Assembly (NCBI RefSeq): GCF_028331445.1 | Contig: NZ_JAQMHX010000005.1 | Location: 310,001-374,000, forward strand | Origin: Candidatus Phyllobacterium onerii | GTDB lineage: Bacteria > Pseudomonadota > Alphaproteobacteria > Rhizobiales > Rhizobiaceae | Reading direction: 5' to 3' | Length of the DNA: 64,000 bases | Part shown: positions 17,170 to 25,286 of the stretch, piece after piece | How the letters are laid out: each line of letters begins with the position of its first letter | How positions within the stretch are numbered: position 1 is the stretch's first letter | Notes under the pieces: generated by a model | The model's database searches: none | What the model was told of the DNA's origin: nothing | What the model saw: only the letters and a program-made list of their open reading frames with translations | Program-made: the position numbers and the translations under genes

Positions 17170-19617
17170 ATGTCTGATTTTCCAACGTCGGCGCGCGTCG
17201 TCATCATCGGTGGCGGGGCGGTCGGCGTTTCGTCGCTTTATCACCTCGCCAAAGCGGGGTGGACCGATTGCGTGCTGCTTGAAAAGAATGAGCTGACATC
17301 GGGATCGACATGGCATGCGGCGGGCAATGTGCCGACGTTTTCGGCCTCGTGGTCGGTGATGAACATGCAGCGCTATTCGGCGGAGCTCTATCGCGGGCTG
17401 GCCGCCGAAGTCGACTATCCCATGAACTACCATGTCACCGGATCGCTGCGGCTGGCGCATACCAAGGAGCGGATGCGGGAATTCCAGCGGGTGAAGAGCA
17501 TGGGCCGCTATCAGGGCATGGATATCGATGTGCTGGGGGTCGATGAGATCAACGGGCGCTATCCGTTTATTGCGACGCATGAGCTCGAAGGCGCGCTCTA
17601 CGATCCCAACGACGGCGATATCGATCCGGCGCAGTTGACGCAAGCTCTTGCCAAGGGCGCTCGCGATCTCGGCGCCAAGATCATCCGCTTTTGCCCTGTA
17701 ACAGGTGCCAGGCGCGACAACGATGAGTGGGTCATCTCGACGCCTCAGGGCGAGATTCGCTGCGAATACGTGGTCAATGCTGCAGGATATCGCGCGCAGG
17801 AAATCGGCAAGATGTTCGGCCGCGACGTGCCGATGATGGTTATGAGCCATCAATACCTGCTGTTCGACGAAATCCCGGAGATTGCCGCCTGGTCGCGTGA
17901 ACATGGCCAGAAATTGCCACTGCTGCGCGACGTGGATTCGTCCTATTATCTGCGGCAAGAAAAGAACGGCATGAATCTCGGCCCCTATGAGCGCAATTGC
18001 CGGGCGCATTGGGCGACTTCCGACGATCCGATGCCCGACGACTTCTCGTTCCAGCTTTTCCCCGACGATCTGGAGCGGCTCGAATGGTATCTGACCGATG
18101 CTATTGCACGCGTTCCGATCCTTGGCACGGCGGGCCTGTCGAAGATCATCAACGGTCCGATCCCTTACGCGCCGGATGGCAACCCGCTGATTGGCCCGAT
18201 GCCGGGCGTTCCCAACGCTTTCGAGGCCTGTGTCTTTACATTCGGTATTGCGCAGGCCGGCGGAGCGGGCAAGGTCCTCGCCGAATGGGTGACGGAGGGC
18301 GCGACGGAGTGGGATATGTGGTCGTGCGATCCGCGCCGGTTCACCGCGTTCACCGATCCTGACTATTGCGTTGCCAAGGGTGTTGAAGTCTACGGTCACG
18401 AATACGCCATCCACTTCCCGCGCCACACATGGCCGGCGGGACGCAACAAGAAGCTTTCACCGATCCATGACCGCATCGCCAAGCTCGGTGCGCAGTTCGG
18501 GGCTTATAATGGCTGGGAACGTGCCAACTGGTATGCGCAACCGGGCGACGATACGTCCGAAGACTCCACACAGACATTCCTGCGCGACGGTCCGTGGCAG
18601 CAGCGTATTCGCGAAGAATGCCATGCGGTGCGCGATGCTGTCGGCGTTCTAGACTTGCCGGGTTTCTCACGCTTCAAAGTAAGCGGTGAGGGCGCGCGCG
18701 CATGGCTGGCGACGTTGATAACAGGCATCGTGCCGAAACCCGGACGTATCGGCCTTGGCTACTTTTCCGATGACAAGGGCCGCGTGGTCACTGAGATGTC
18801 GATTATGGCAATCGACGAGGACGTGTTCTTTCTGATCACCGCCGGTGTTGCCGAATGGCATGATCGTGACTGGCTGCTCAACCATTTGCCGAAAGGCAGT
18901 GCAATCAGCATCAGTAATGTGACGGAAGACTTCTCCTGCCAGATCGTGACCGGGCCGAAGGCGCGCGATCTGTTCCGCGATATCTGCGATGCCGATCTCG
19001 AAAAATCCTGGCTGTCGCATCAGACGACGCAGATTGCCGGGCGCTATTGCCAATTGGTACGGGTATCGTTTGCCGGTGAGCTCGGCTGGGAAGTCCACAC
19101 CAAGGTGGCCGATACTGCCGCAATCTACGACGCGGTGTGGGAGGCGGGTCAGAAATACGGGATCAAGCCCTTTGGCATGTTCGCACTGGATTCGCTGCGT
19201 CTGGAAAAGGGTTACCGCGCGTGGAAGGGCGACCTGTCAACGGATTACACACCGCTGCAAAGCGGGCTCGAACGCTTCATCAAGTGGGAAAAGCCGGAAT
19301 TCATTGGCAAGGCTGCACTCGAAAGCGAAAAGCAGCAGGGCGTGAAGAAGCGCTTCGTGACGCTGACTGTTGACGCCGGCGATTGCGACGCGCCTTACAT
19401 GTCGACGCTCTGGCACGATGGCAATATCGTTGGAGAGACGACATCGGGCGGTTGGGGCCACCGCATCGACAAGTCCATCGCGCTCGGCATGCTGAAGACG
19501 GAACTCACTGAACCTGGCACCGAAGTCGAGGTGGAAATCTTCGGTGAGCGCTTCAGGGCGATAGTTCATCCTGACCAACCGCTATGGGATCCAAAGAACG
19601 AAAGAATTCGGGCATGA
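17170..19617 (+). CDS. FAD-dependent oxidoreductase with GcvT domain, dimethylglycine/sarcosine dehydrogenase family (copy 1)
   Basis: An 815-residue protein: DAO-type FAD domain with dinucleotide motif GGGAVG (14-19), His49 in STWHAAG (the position that binds FAD covalently in dimethylglycine dehydrogenase), then an FAO_M linker and a carboxy-terminal aminomethyltransferase-like (GcvT and GcvT_C) half from about residue 425. Such enzymes oxidise an N-methyl group and transfer the carbon to tetrahydrofolate. The segment after the FAD histidine differs from copy 2 (NVPTFSASWSVMNMQRYS), suggesting a different substrate. It starts 31 bases after the Rieske gene and overlaps copy 2 by ATGA. Confidence 0.88.
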   Translation: MSDFPTSARVVIIGGGAVGVSSLYHLAKAGWTDCVLLEKNELTSGSTWHAAGNVPTFSASWSVMNMQRYSAELYRGLAAEVDYPMNYHVTGSLRLAHTKERMREFQRVKSMGRYQGMDIDVLGVDEINGRYPFIATHELEGALYDPNDGDIDPAQLTQALAKGARDLGAKIIRFCPVTGARRDNDEWVISTPQGEIRCEYVVNAAGYRAQEIGKMFGRDVPMMVMSHQYLLFDEIPEIAAWSREHGQKLPLLRDVDSSYYLRQEKNGMNLGPYERNCRAHWATSDDPMPDDFSFQLFPDDLERLEWYLTDAIARVPILGTAGLSKIINGPIPYAPDGNPLIGPMPGVPNAFEACVFTFGIAQAGGAGKVLAEWVTEGATEWDMWSCDPRRFTAFTDPDYCVAKGVEVYGHEYAIHFPRHTWPAGRNKKLSPIHDRIAKLGAQFGAYNGWERANWYAQPGDDTSEDSTQTFLRDGPWQQRIREECHAVRDAVGVLDLPGFSRFKVSGEGARAWLATLITGIVPKPGRIGLGYFSDDKGRVVTEMSIMAIDEDVFFLITAGVAEWHDRDWLLNHLPKGSAISISNVTEDFSCQIVTGPKARDLFRDICDADLEKSWLSHQTTQIAGRYCQLVRVSFAGELGWEVHTKVADTAAIYDAVWEAGQKYGIKPFGMFALDSLRLEKGYRAWKGDLSTDYTPLQSGLERFIKWEKPEFIGKAALESEKQQGVKKRFVTLTVDAGDCDAPYMSTLWHDGNIVGETTSGGWGHRIDKSIALGMLKTELTEPGTEVEVEIFGERFRAIVHPDQPLWDPKNERIRA

Positions 19618-22058
19618 GTTCACTTCCCACGAAGGCCCGCGCCGTCATCATCGGTGGCGGCATTTCCGGCTGTTCCGTCGCCTATCATCTGGCCAAGCTC
19701 GGCTGGAGCGATATCGTTTTGCTCGAGCGCAAACAGCTGACCTCCGGCACGACATGGCATGCGGCGGGACTGATCGGCCAGTTGCGCGCCTCGCAGAACA
19801 TGACGCGGCTCGCCAAGTATTCGGCGGACCTTTACGTCAAGCTCGAGGCAGAAACCGAGGTCGCCACCGGCATGCGTCAGGTTGGCTCGATCACCGTCGC
19901 GCTGACCGAGGAACGCAAGCACGAGATATACCGGCAGGCGTCGTTGGCGCGAGCATTCGATGTCGATGTGCGCGAGATTTCTCCGCGCGAAGTCAAGGAG
20001 ATGTATCCGCATCTTAACATCGAGGATGTGGTTGGTGCGGTGCATTTGCCGCTCGATGGGCAGTGCGATCCGGCCAATATCGCCATGGCTCTTGCCAAGG
20101 GTGCGCGGCAGCGCGGCGCGAAGATCGTCGAGAACGTCAAGGTCACCGAAGTTCTCAAGAAAAATGGCCGTGTAACCGGCGTGACCTGGGCGCAAGGCGG
20201 AGATCACGGCACGATAGAGACCGATGTCGTGATCAACTGCGCGGGAATGTGGGCGCGCGATCTGGCGGGAACGTCGGGTGTGACCGTGCCACTGCATGCT
20301 TGCGAGCACTTCTATCTCGTCACCGAAGCCATCGAGGGGCTCGGGCGTCTGCCGGTGCTGCGCGTTCCCGATGAATGCGCCTACTACAAGGAGGATGCCG
20401 GCAAGATGATGCTCGGTGCTTTCGAACCGGTGGCCAAGCCATGGGGAATGAACGGTATTTCCGAGGATTTCTGTTTCGACCAGTTGCAGGAAGACTTCGA
20501 GCATTTCGAGCCGATCCTTGAAATGGGCGTCAACCGCATGCCGATGCTCGGTACTGCCGGTATCCATACATTCTTCAATGGTCCCGAAAGCTTCACCCCT
20601 GACGACCGGTACTATCTCGGCGAAGCGCCGGAGCTTGGCGGCTACTGGGTTGCAGCGGGGTATAATTCCATCGGCATCGTTTCCTCTGGCGGCGCCGGGA
20701 TGGCGCTTGCGCAATGGATAAACGACGGCGAAGCCCCATTCGACCTGTGGGAGGTGGATATTCGACGGGCGCAGCCCTTCCAGAAGAACCGGCGCTACCT
20801 GAAGGAGCGCGTCTCGGAGACGCTCGGCCTGCTCTATGCCGATCATTTCCCGTACCGGCAAATGGCAACATCGCGCAATATCAGGCGCTCGCCCATTCAC
20901 GAGCATCTGAAAGCGCGGGGAGCGGTGTTTGGCGAAGTTGCGGGATGGGAGCGCGCCAACTGGTTTGCCAAAGAGGGTCAGGAGCGCGAATACCGTTATT
21001 CGTGGAAGCGGCAGAACTGGTTTGAGAACCAGCGCGACGAACACCTCGCGGTTCGCAACAATGTCGGTCTGTTCGACATGACCTCATTTGGAAAAATCCG
21101 TATCGAGGGCCGTGATTCACTGGCATTCCTGCAGCGGCTTTGTGCCAATCAGCTCGATGTCGAGCCGGGCCGCATCGTCTATACTCAGATGCTCAACAAT
21201 CGCGGCGGGATCGAGAGCGACCTGACTATTACGCGGCTCTCGGACACGGCGTTTTTTGCCGTGGTGCCCGGCGCGACGCTGCAACGTGACCTTGCCTGGA
21301 TGCGCAAGCACCTCAAGGACGAGTTCGTGGTCGTCACAGACGTGACTGCGGCAGAGTCAGTGCTGTGTTTGATGGGCCCTAAATCGCGCGAGCTGATCCA
21401 GAAGGTCAGCCCGAGTGATTTCTCGAACGAAGGCAATCCGTTCGGAACGGCACGCGAGATCGAAATCGGTATGGGTTTGGCACGAGCACACCGCGTGACC
21501 TATGTCGGCGAGCTCGGCTGGGAACTTTATGTCTCGACGGATCAGACGGCACATGTTTTCGAGGCAATCGAAGAAGCCGGAAAGGACCTTGGCTTGAAAC
21601 TGTGCGGACTGCACACGCTGGACTCGTGCCGTATCGAAAAAGCCTTCCGGCATTTCGGCCACGATATCACCGACGAGGACCATGTGCTGGAAGCGGGGCT
21701 CGGCTTTGCCGTGAAGGCGGACAAGGGCGATTTCATCGGTCGCGAGGGGGTGCTGAAGAAGAAGGACACAGGGCTTGATCGCCGTCTGGTGCAATTCCGC
21801 CTGAACGACCCCGAGCCGCTGCTGTTTCACAATGAGGCAATCGTCCGTGACGGCAAGATTGTGGGGACGATCACATCCGGCAATTACGGGCATTATCTCG
21901 GCGGCGCGATCGGACTCGGCTATGTCCCGAGCAGGGGCGAAAGCGCCGAACAGGTACTGGCTTCCGATTATGAGATCGAGATAGCCGGTGTGCGGGTGAA
22001 GGCCGAGGCCTCGCTGCGGCCGATGTACGATCCCAAGGCCGAGCGGGTGAGGGTGTAG
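19614..22058 (+). CDS. FAD-dependent oxidoreductase with GcvT domain, dimethylglycine/sarcosine dehydrogenase family (copy 2)
   Basis: An 814-residue paralogue of the preceding protein with the same layout: GGGISG FAD motif, His49 in TTWHAAG, FAO_M linker and GcvT/GcvT_C domains. Its LIGQLRASQNMTRLAKYS segment matches the classical dimethylglycine/sarcosine dehydrogenase pattern better than copy 1. The ATG at 19614 overlaps the stop of copy 1 as ATGA; a start ten codons upstream is possible but less likely. The pair could perform the two successive demethylations from dimethylglycine to glycine (inference). Confidence 0.88.
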   Translation: MSSLPTKARAVIIGGGISGCSVAYHLAKLGWSDIVLLERKQLTSGTTWHAAGLIGQLRASQNMTRLAKYSADLYVKLEAETEVATGMRQVGSITVALTEERKHEIYRQASLARAFDVDVREISPREVKEMYPHLNIEDVVGAVHLPLDGQCDPANIAMALAKGARQRGAKIVENVKVTEVLKKNGRVTGVTWAQGGDHGTIETDVVINCAGMWARDLAGTSGVTVPLHACEHFYLVTEAIEGLGRLPVLRVPDECAYYKEDAGKMMLGAFEPVAKPWGMNGISEDFCFDQLQEDFEHFEPILEMGVNRMPMLGTAGIHTFFNGPESFTPDDRYYLGEAPELGGYWVAAGYNSIGIVSSGGAGMALAQWINDGEAPFDLWEVDIRRAQPFQKNRRYLKERVSETLGLLYADHFPYRQMATSRNIRRSPIHEHLKARGAVFGEVAGWERANWFAKEGQEREYRYSWKRQNWFENQRDEHLAVRNNVGLFDMTSFGKIRIEGRDSLAFLQRLCANQLDVEPGRIVYTQMLNNRGGIESDLTITRLSDTAFFAVVPGATLQRDLAWMRKHLKDEFVVVTDVTAAESVLCLMGPKSRELIQKVSPSDFSNEGNPFGTAREIEIGMGLARAHRVTYVGELGWELYVSTDQTAHVFEAIEEAGKDLGLKLCGLHTLDSCRIEKAFRHFGHDITDEDHVLEAGLGFAVKADKGDFIGREGVLKKKDTGLDRRLVQFRLNDPEPLLFHNEAIVRDGKIVGTITSGNYGHYLGGAIGLGYVPSRGESAEQVLASDYEIEIAGVRVKAEASLRPMYDPKAERVRV

Positions 22059-22077
22059 GGGTGGCTACCGCCCTGCA

Positions 22078-22120
22078 CCTCCCGTTCCGTCATCCTCGGG
22101 CTTGACCCGAGGACCCATGG
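22078..22120 (+). repeat. palindromic intergenic repeat, left member of an inverted pair
   Basis: This 43-base unit centres on the palindrome CCTCGGGCTTGACCCGAGG (22094-22112). Nearly the same unit occurs in inverted orientation at 22236-22279. Short palindromes of this type are dispersed in many alphaproteobacterial genomes. It lies between the convergent ends of copy 2 and the aminotransferase gene and may act as a bidirectional terminator or mRNA stabiliser. Confidence 0.75.
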
Positions 22121-22235
22121 CTGAGGAGCGCTGAGATCGACACTCACGCAAACGCATTCCAGCAATTCACGGGCTCAATGCGGGCTGCACTATCTGGATC
22201 AATTCGAGATTGTGAGTGCTGCTCTTCCTTCTTTG

Positions 22236-22279
22236 CCGTGGGTCCTCGGGTCAAGCCCGAGGATGACGGAGAGGGAGGT
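22236..22279 (-). repeat. palindromic intergenic repeat, right member of an inverted pair
   Basis: Inverted copy of the 22078-22120 unit, matching its reverse complement at all but a few positions over about 43 bases, with the same 19-base palindromic core. Together the two units could fold into a stem of more than 40 bp with a loop of about 115 bases. Confidence 0.75.
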
Positions 22280-22313
22280 GCCACGGCGAATCACCATAAC
22301 AACCAATCCCAGC

Positions 22314-23525
22314 TCAATTCATGCTGGTGAGCACCGCACTGAACTGTTCCAGCGCCCAATCGACCTGATCGCGCTTTATGACCAGCGGCGGAGCAATGCG
22401 GATCGTATCGCCATGGGTATCTTTGGCGAGAATGCCGCGCGCCTTGAGCTCGTAGCAGAAACGGTTGGCGCCGCCGGCTTCGGGGTGCAATTCGACCGCC
22501 AGCATCAGCCCGCGCCCGCGTACTTCGCGCACGATATTGCTGCGAATGCCTTTGAGCTCTTGCAGGAAATAGTCGCCTTCGATGCGCGAATTCTCGATCA
22601 TGTCTTCTTCGGTAAGCACCCGCAGCGCCGCGCGGGCAATAGCGCAGGCGAGCGGATTTCCGCCAAAGGTGCTGCCGTGCTGTCCGGGCTTGAGTACGCC
22701 GAGAACATCACTGTTGGAAAGGACCGCCGAGACCGGGTAAAAACCACCGGAGAGCGCCTTGCCGATCAGCGTTACGTCTGCTTCGATGCCTTCGTGCGCT
22801 TCGGCAAGCAAAGCACCGGTGCGGCCAAGGCCAGTCTGGATTTCATCGAGGATAAGCGTGACGTTATTCTCGGTGCAGAGTTCGCGCACTTTGGTGAAAT
22901 AGCCCTTCGGCGGAATGATCACACCGGCTTCGCCCTGGATCGGCTCGACAAGAAAGCCGACGGTGTTAGGGGTCAGTGCCGCGGCAAACGCGTCGATATC
23001 GCCGAAGGGCACGACCTTGAAACCCGGCGCAAACGGGCCGAAATTATCGCGGGCCGAAGGATCGGTACTGAAGCCGACGATACCCATGGTACGGCCATGG
23101 AAATTATCCGAACAGACGATGATTTCTGCGGCGTTTTCCGGAACGCCTTTGACCTCGTAACCCCATTTGCGCACGGCCTTTATGGCGGTTTCGACAGCTT
23201 CTGCGCCGCTGTTCATTGGCAGGATCTTGTGCGAGCCGGTGAGGGCGGCGAGTTCTTCGTAGAACAAGGCCAACTGGTCATTGCGGAAGGCGCGGGAGGT
23301 GAGCGTCAGCTTGCCAGCCTGTTCCGTCATGGCTTTCAGGATTTTGGGATGGCAATGGCCCTGGTTGACGGCCGAATAGGCTGAGAGGCAGTCAAGGTAG
23401 CGATTGCCGTCGATATCCCATACGTACACGCCTTCGCCGCGCTCCAGCACCACATCAAGCGGCTTGTAGTTATGCGCCCCAAGGCGGGATTCCGTCGAGA
23501 TCAGATCAGCGGCTGTGTGCAGCAA
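22314..23525 (-). CDS. rocD: ornithine aminotransferase (ornithine--oxo-acid transaminase)
   Basis: A 403-residue class III PLP-dependent aminotransferase. It shows the conserved [14 protein letters not shown] segment (aspartate contacting the pyridine nitrogen) and [15 protein letters not shown] with the PLP lysine. Ornithine aminotransferase converts ornithine and 2-oxoglutarate to glutamate-5-semialdehyde and glutamate. It lies 17 bases downstream of the arginase gene, with a GGAGGATAC ribosome site in between, so arginine to ornithine to glutamate semialdehyde is a two-gene operon. Confidence 0.93.
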   Translation of the reverse strand: MLHTAADLISTESRLGAHNYKPLDVVLERGEGVYVWDIDGNRYLDCLSAYSAVNQGHCHPKILKAMTEQAGKLTLTSRAFRNDQLALFYEELAALTGSHKILPMNSGAEAVETAIKAVRKWGYEVKGVPENAAEIIVCSDNFHGRTMGIVGFSTDPSARDNFGPFAPGFKVVPFGDIDAFAAALTPNTVGFLVEPIQGEAGVIIPPKGYFTKVRELCTENNVTLILDEIQTGLGRTGALLAEAHEGIEADVTLIGKALSGGFYPVSAVLSNSDVLGVLKPGQHGSTFGGNPLACAIARAALRVLTEEDMIENSRIEGDYFLQELKGIRSNIVREVRGRGLMLAVELHPEAGGANRFCYELKARGILAKDTHGDTIRIAPPLVIKRDQVDWALEQFSAVLTSMN

Positions 23526-23542
23526 AGTATCCTCCTATTGTG

Positions 23543-24532
23543 TCATACGTTCAGAGCGGCAGCGCTCTGTTCGGATAATGTCGGTTTGTCGAAAATCTGC
23601 CGGCCGAACAGGCTCGCAACGAGATCGACGAGGAGCAGGGCACTCTTGCCGCGCTCATCCAGGAATGGGTTGAGCTCAACCACGTCGAGCGAACCGACGA
23701 CGCCGGAATCGTGCAGCATCTCCATGACGAGATGCGCTTCGCGGTAGGTCGCGCCGCCAGGAACGGTGGTTCCGACGCCCGGTGCAAAAGACGGATCGAC
23801 GAAATCCACGTCAAAACTAACATGCAGGATGCCGTTGGCCTTCTGTACGCGCTCGATGATGCGGCGCAGCAGTTTGACAACGCCGAATTCATCGATCTGC
23901 CGCATGTCGATGACATCGATGCCGCGCTCACGCAGAAGCACGCGTTCAGTCTTGTCGATGGAGCGAATGCCGAAGAGATGCAGGTTTTCCGGTTTGACGA
24001 AACCATGCGGCTCATCACCGAAGACGCCTTCAAGGCCGGGTTCGCGGCAAAGGAGCGCCGCGGACATGCCGTGCATGTTGCCGGATGGTGAGGTGGCGGG
24101 CGTATTGAAATCGGAATGCGCGTCCAGCCAAAGCACGAACAATTCGCGGTTGTGCTCTTCGCAATAGCGCGCGATGCCGCCAATCGATCCCATAGACAGG
24201 CTGTGATCGCCGCCAAGAATTACCGGTAACGTGCCGTTTGTCATCGCGTCATAGGTCTCGACGGCCAGCATACGAGACCAGGCAGCGATTTTCTCGATGT
24301 AATGCGCAAGACCCTGGACGGGCGGAACAACAGGCAATACTTTCGGCAAGCGGAGATCACCGCGATCTTCCACCGGGTGGCCGAGGTCTTCGAGCATATG
24401 GATCAGCCCGGCAGTGCGCAGCGCTGCGGGGCCCATCAATGCGCCAAGCCTTCCGGCGCCTTCTTCGATCGGCGCGCCAATTACAGTCAGCTTCTGCTTA
24501 TGCGTGTCCTCGAAATTGTTCTGCATGTTCAT
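23543..24532 (-). CDS. rocF: arginase
   Basis: A ureohydrolase-family protein hydrolysing arginine to ornithine and urea. Manganese-binding motifs are visible: GGDHSLSMGS (His110), LDAHSDFN (Asp137, His139, Asp141) and SFDVDFVDP. The frame is open further upstream, but the extra residues look unlike an arginase amino terminus; ATG at 24532 (329 residues) or 24526 are the likely starts, neither with a strong ribosome site. It is the first gene of the operon with rocD and is divergent from an Lrp-type regulator. Confidence 0.9.
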   Translation of the reverse strand: MNMQNNFEDTHKQKLTVIGAPIEEGAGRLGALMGPAALRTAGLIHMLEDLGHPVEDRGDLRLPKVLPVVPPVQGLAHYIEKIAAWSRMLAVETYDAMTNGTLPVILGGDHSLSMGSIGGIARYCEEHNRELFVLWLDAHSDFNTPATSPSGNMHGMSAALLCREPGLEGVFGDEPHGFVKPENLHLFGIRSIDKTERVLLRERGIDVIDMRQIDEFGVVKLLRRIIERVQKANGILHVSFDVDFVDPSFAPGVGTTVPGGATYREAHLVMEMLHDSGVVGSLDVVELNPFLDERGKSALLLVDLVASLFGRQIFDKPTLSEQSAAALNV

Positions 24533-24578
24533 CAGCAACAACCACTTTCGCGTTTGAATGGTCTGAGATCTAACAAAG

Positions 24579-24603
24579 AATATCACGTTTCGGCCGTGAT
24601 ATT
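24579..24603. promoter_or_regulatory. perfect 9-bp inverted repeat in the rocF/Lrp promoter region
   Basis: AATATCACG-tttcggc-CGTGATATT is a perfect 9-bp dyad with a 7-base spacer, 46 bases upstream of rocF. It fits an Lrp/AsnC operator half-site arrangement and probably controls the arginase promoter. Confidence 0.5.
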
Positions 24604-24645
24604 GGCACTTCGACGCGGTGACAAAAAGACAGCATCCTGATAGCA

Positions 24646-24686
24646 ATGCGCATATTAATGTGCATTTTGATCAATCGACTTGATCA
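24646..24686. promoter_or_regulatory. cluster of palindromes upstream of the Lrp gene
   Basis: Two ATGC/TGCAT palindromes (24646-24653 and 24658-24665, four bases apart) are followed by two copies of TGATCA (24668-24673 and 24681-24686). Lrp-type octamers often bind arrays of short dyads, so this could be an autoregulatory site; -35/-10 elements are not obvious. Confidence 0.35.
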
Positions 24687-24698
24687 GATTGGAAAACA

Positions 24699-25121
24699 AT
24701 GGACGATGTGGACCGCAAATTATTGTCTTTGCTGCGGGATGATTGCCGCATGCCGGTTTCTTCCATGGCAACGATTCTGGGTATTTCACGCGCAACGGTG
24801 CGCACGCGTATCGATAGGCTGACCACAAACGGTACGATCCAGAGCTTCACTGTCAACCTGAAGGCGGGGGCGGGCATTTATGGCGTCCGGGCCGTTGCCA
24901 TGATTGAGGTGGCGGGGCAGGCCGCAGAAAAGGTTGTGCGGCGATTACAGGGCTTTCCGGAAATCCGCGCGCTGCATACTACGAACGGCCGCTGGGATAT
25001 CGTTGCCGAAATCGAAGTCGAGACCCTCGAGGCTTTCGACAAGACGTTGCGCGACATTCGCCATATTGACGGAATCACCTCGACGGAGACAAGTATCCTT
25101 CTGTCGACGCGCAAGAGCTAG
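24699..25121 (+). CDS. Lrp/AsnC family transcriptional regulator
   Basis: A 140-residue regulator with an amino-terminal AsnC-type helix-turn-helix (residues about 1-55, DVDRKLLSLLRDDCRMPVSS) and a carboxy-terminal RAM ligand-binding domain. It is divergent from rocF-rocD, separated by 166 bases containing several dyads, and is the probable arginine- or ornithine-responsive regulator of that operon (inference from position). Confidence 0.9.
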   Translation: MDDVDRKLLSLLRDDCRMPVSSMATILGISRATVRTRIDRLTTNGTIQSFTVNLKAGAGIYGVRAVAMIEVAGQAAEKVVRRLQGFPEIRALHTTNGRWDIVAEIEVETLEAFDKTLRDIRHIDGITSTETSILLSTRKS

Positions 25122-25260
25122 GATATACTGATATTCACGCCAGACGACCTGCAATGGCACTTTCCTGCGATGCGGTGCTCATGAACCCAAAAGTTCACTG
25201 CGCTCCGGTTCTCGAAAATCACCATTTTCGGCTCGTCTTGACGCGAATCTCAATATATCC
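25120..25260 (+). repeat. palindromic intergenic element, copy R1
   Basis: First copy of a dispersed family. The core (about 25145-25255) shares with the other copies a GACNGCNTGCAAATGG-like start, TTTCTGCG, a GGTGCTCATGAACCCA segment, a second CGCTCCGGTTCTCG and ACCATTTTCG. Imperfect terminal inverted repeats flank it: GGATATACTGATATTCACG (from 25121) against the reverse complement of CGCGAATCTCAATATATCC (ending 25260), 16 of 19 matching. It lies between the Lrp gene and pabB. Confidence 0.75.
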
Positions 25261-25273
25261 GTGCCTAGCGGTT

Positions 25274-25280
25274 AAGGAGG
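25274..25280 (+). promoter_or_regulatory. ribosome binding site fixing a TTG start for pabB
   Basis: AAGGAGG lies six bases before TTG at 25287. No ATG or GTG in frame has a comparable site, so translation of pabB most likely begins at TTG. Confidence 0.7.
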
Positions 25281-25286
25281 AGTGGT

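Noticed and set aside
17017-18426. 469-codon minus-strand frame opposite dehydrogenase copy 1
   Set aside because: Antisense shadow spanning the end of the Rieske gene and the start of the dehydrogenase, crossing a genuine gene junction.
19620-21044. 474-codon minus-strand frame opposite dehydrogenase copy 2
   Set aside because: Mirror frame of a strongly conserved FAD domain, with His/Arg-rich composition and no ribosome site.
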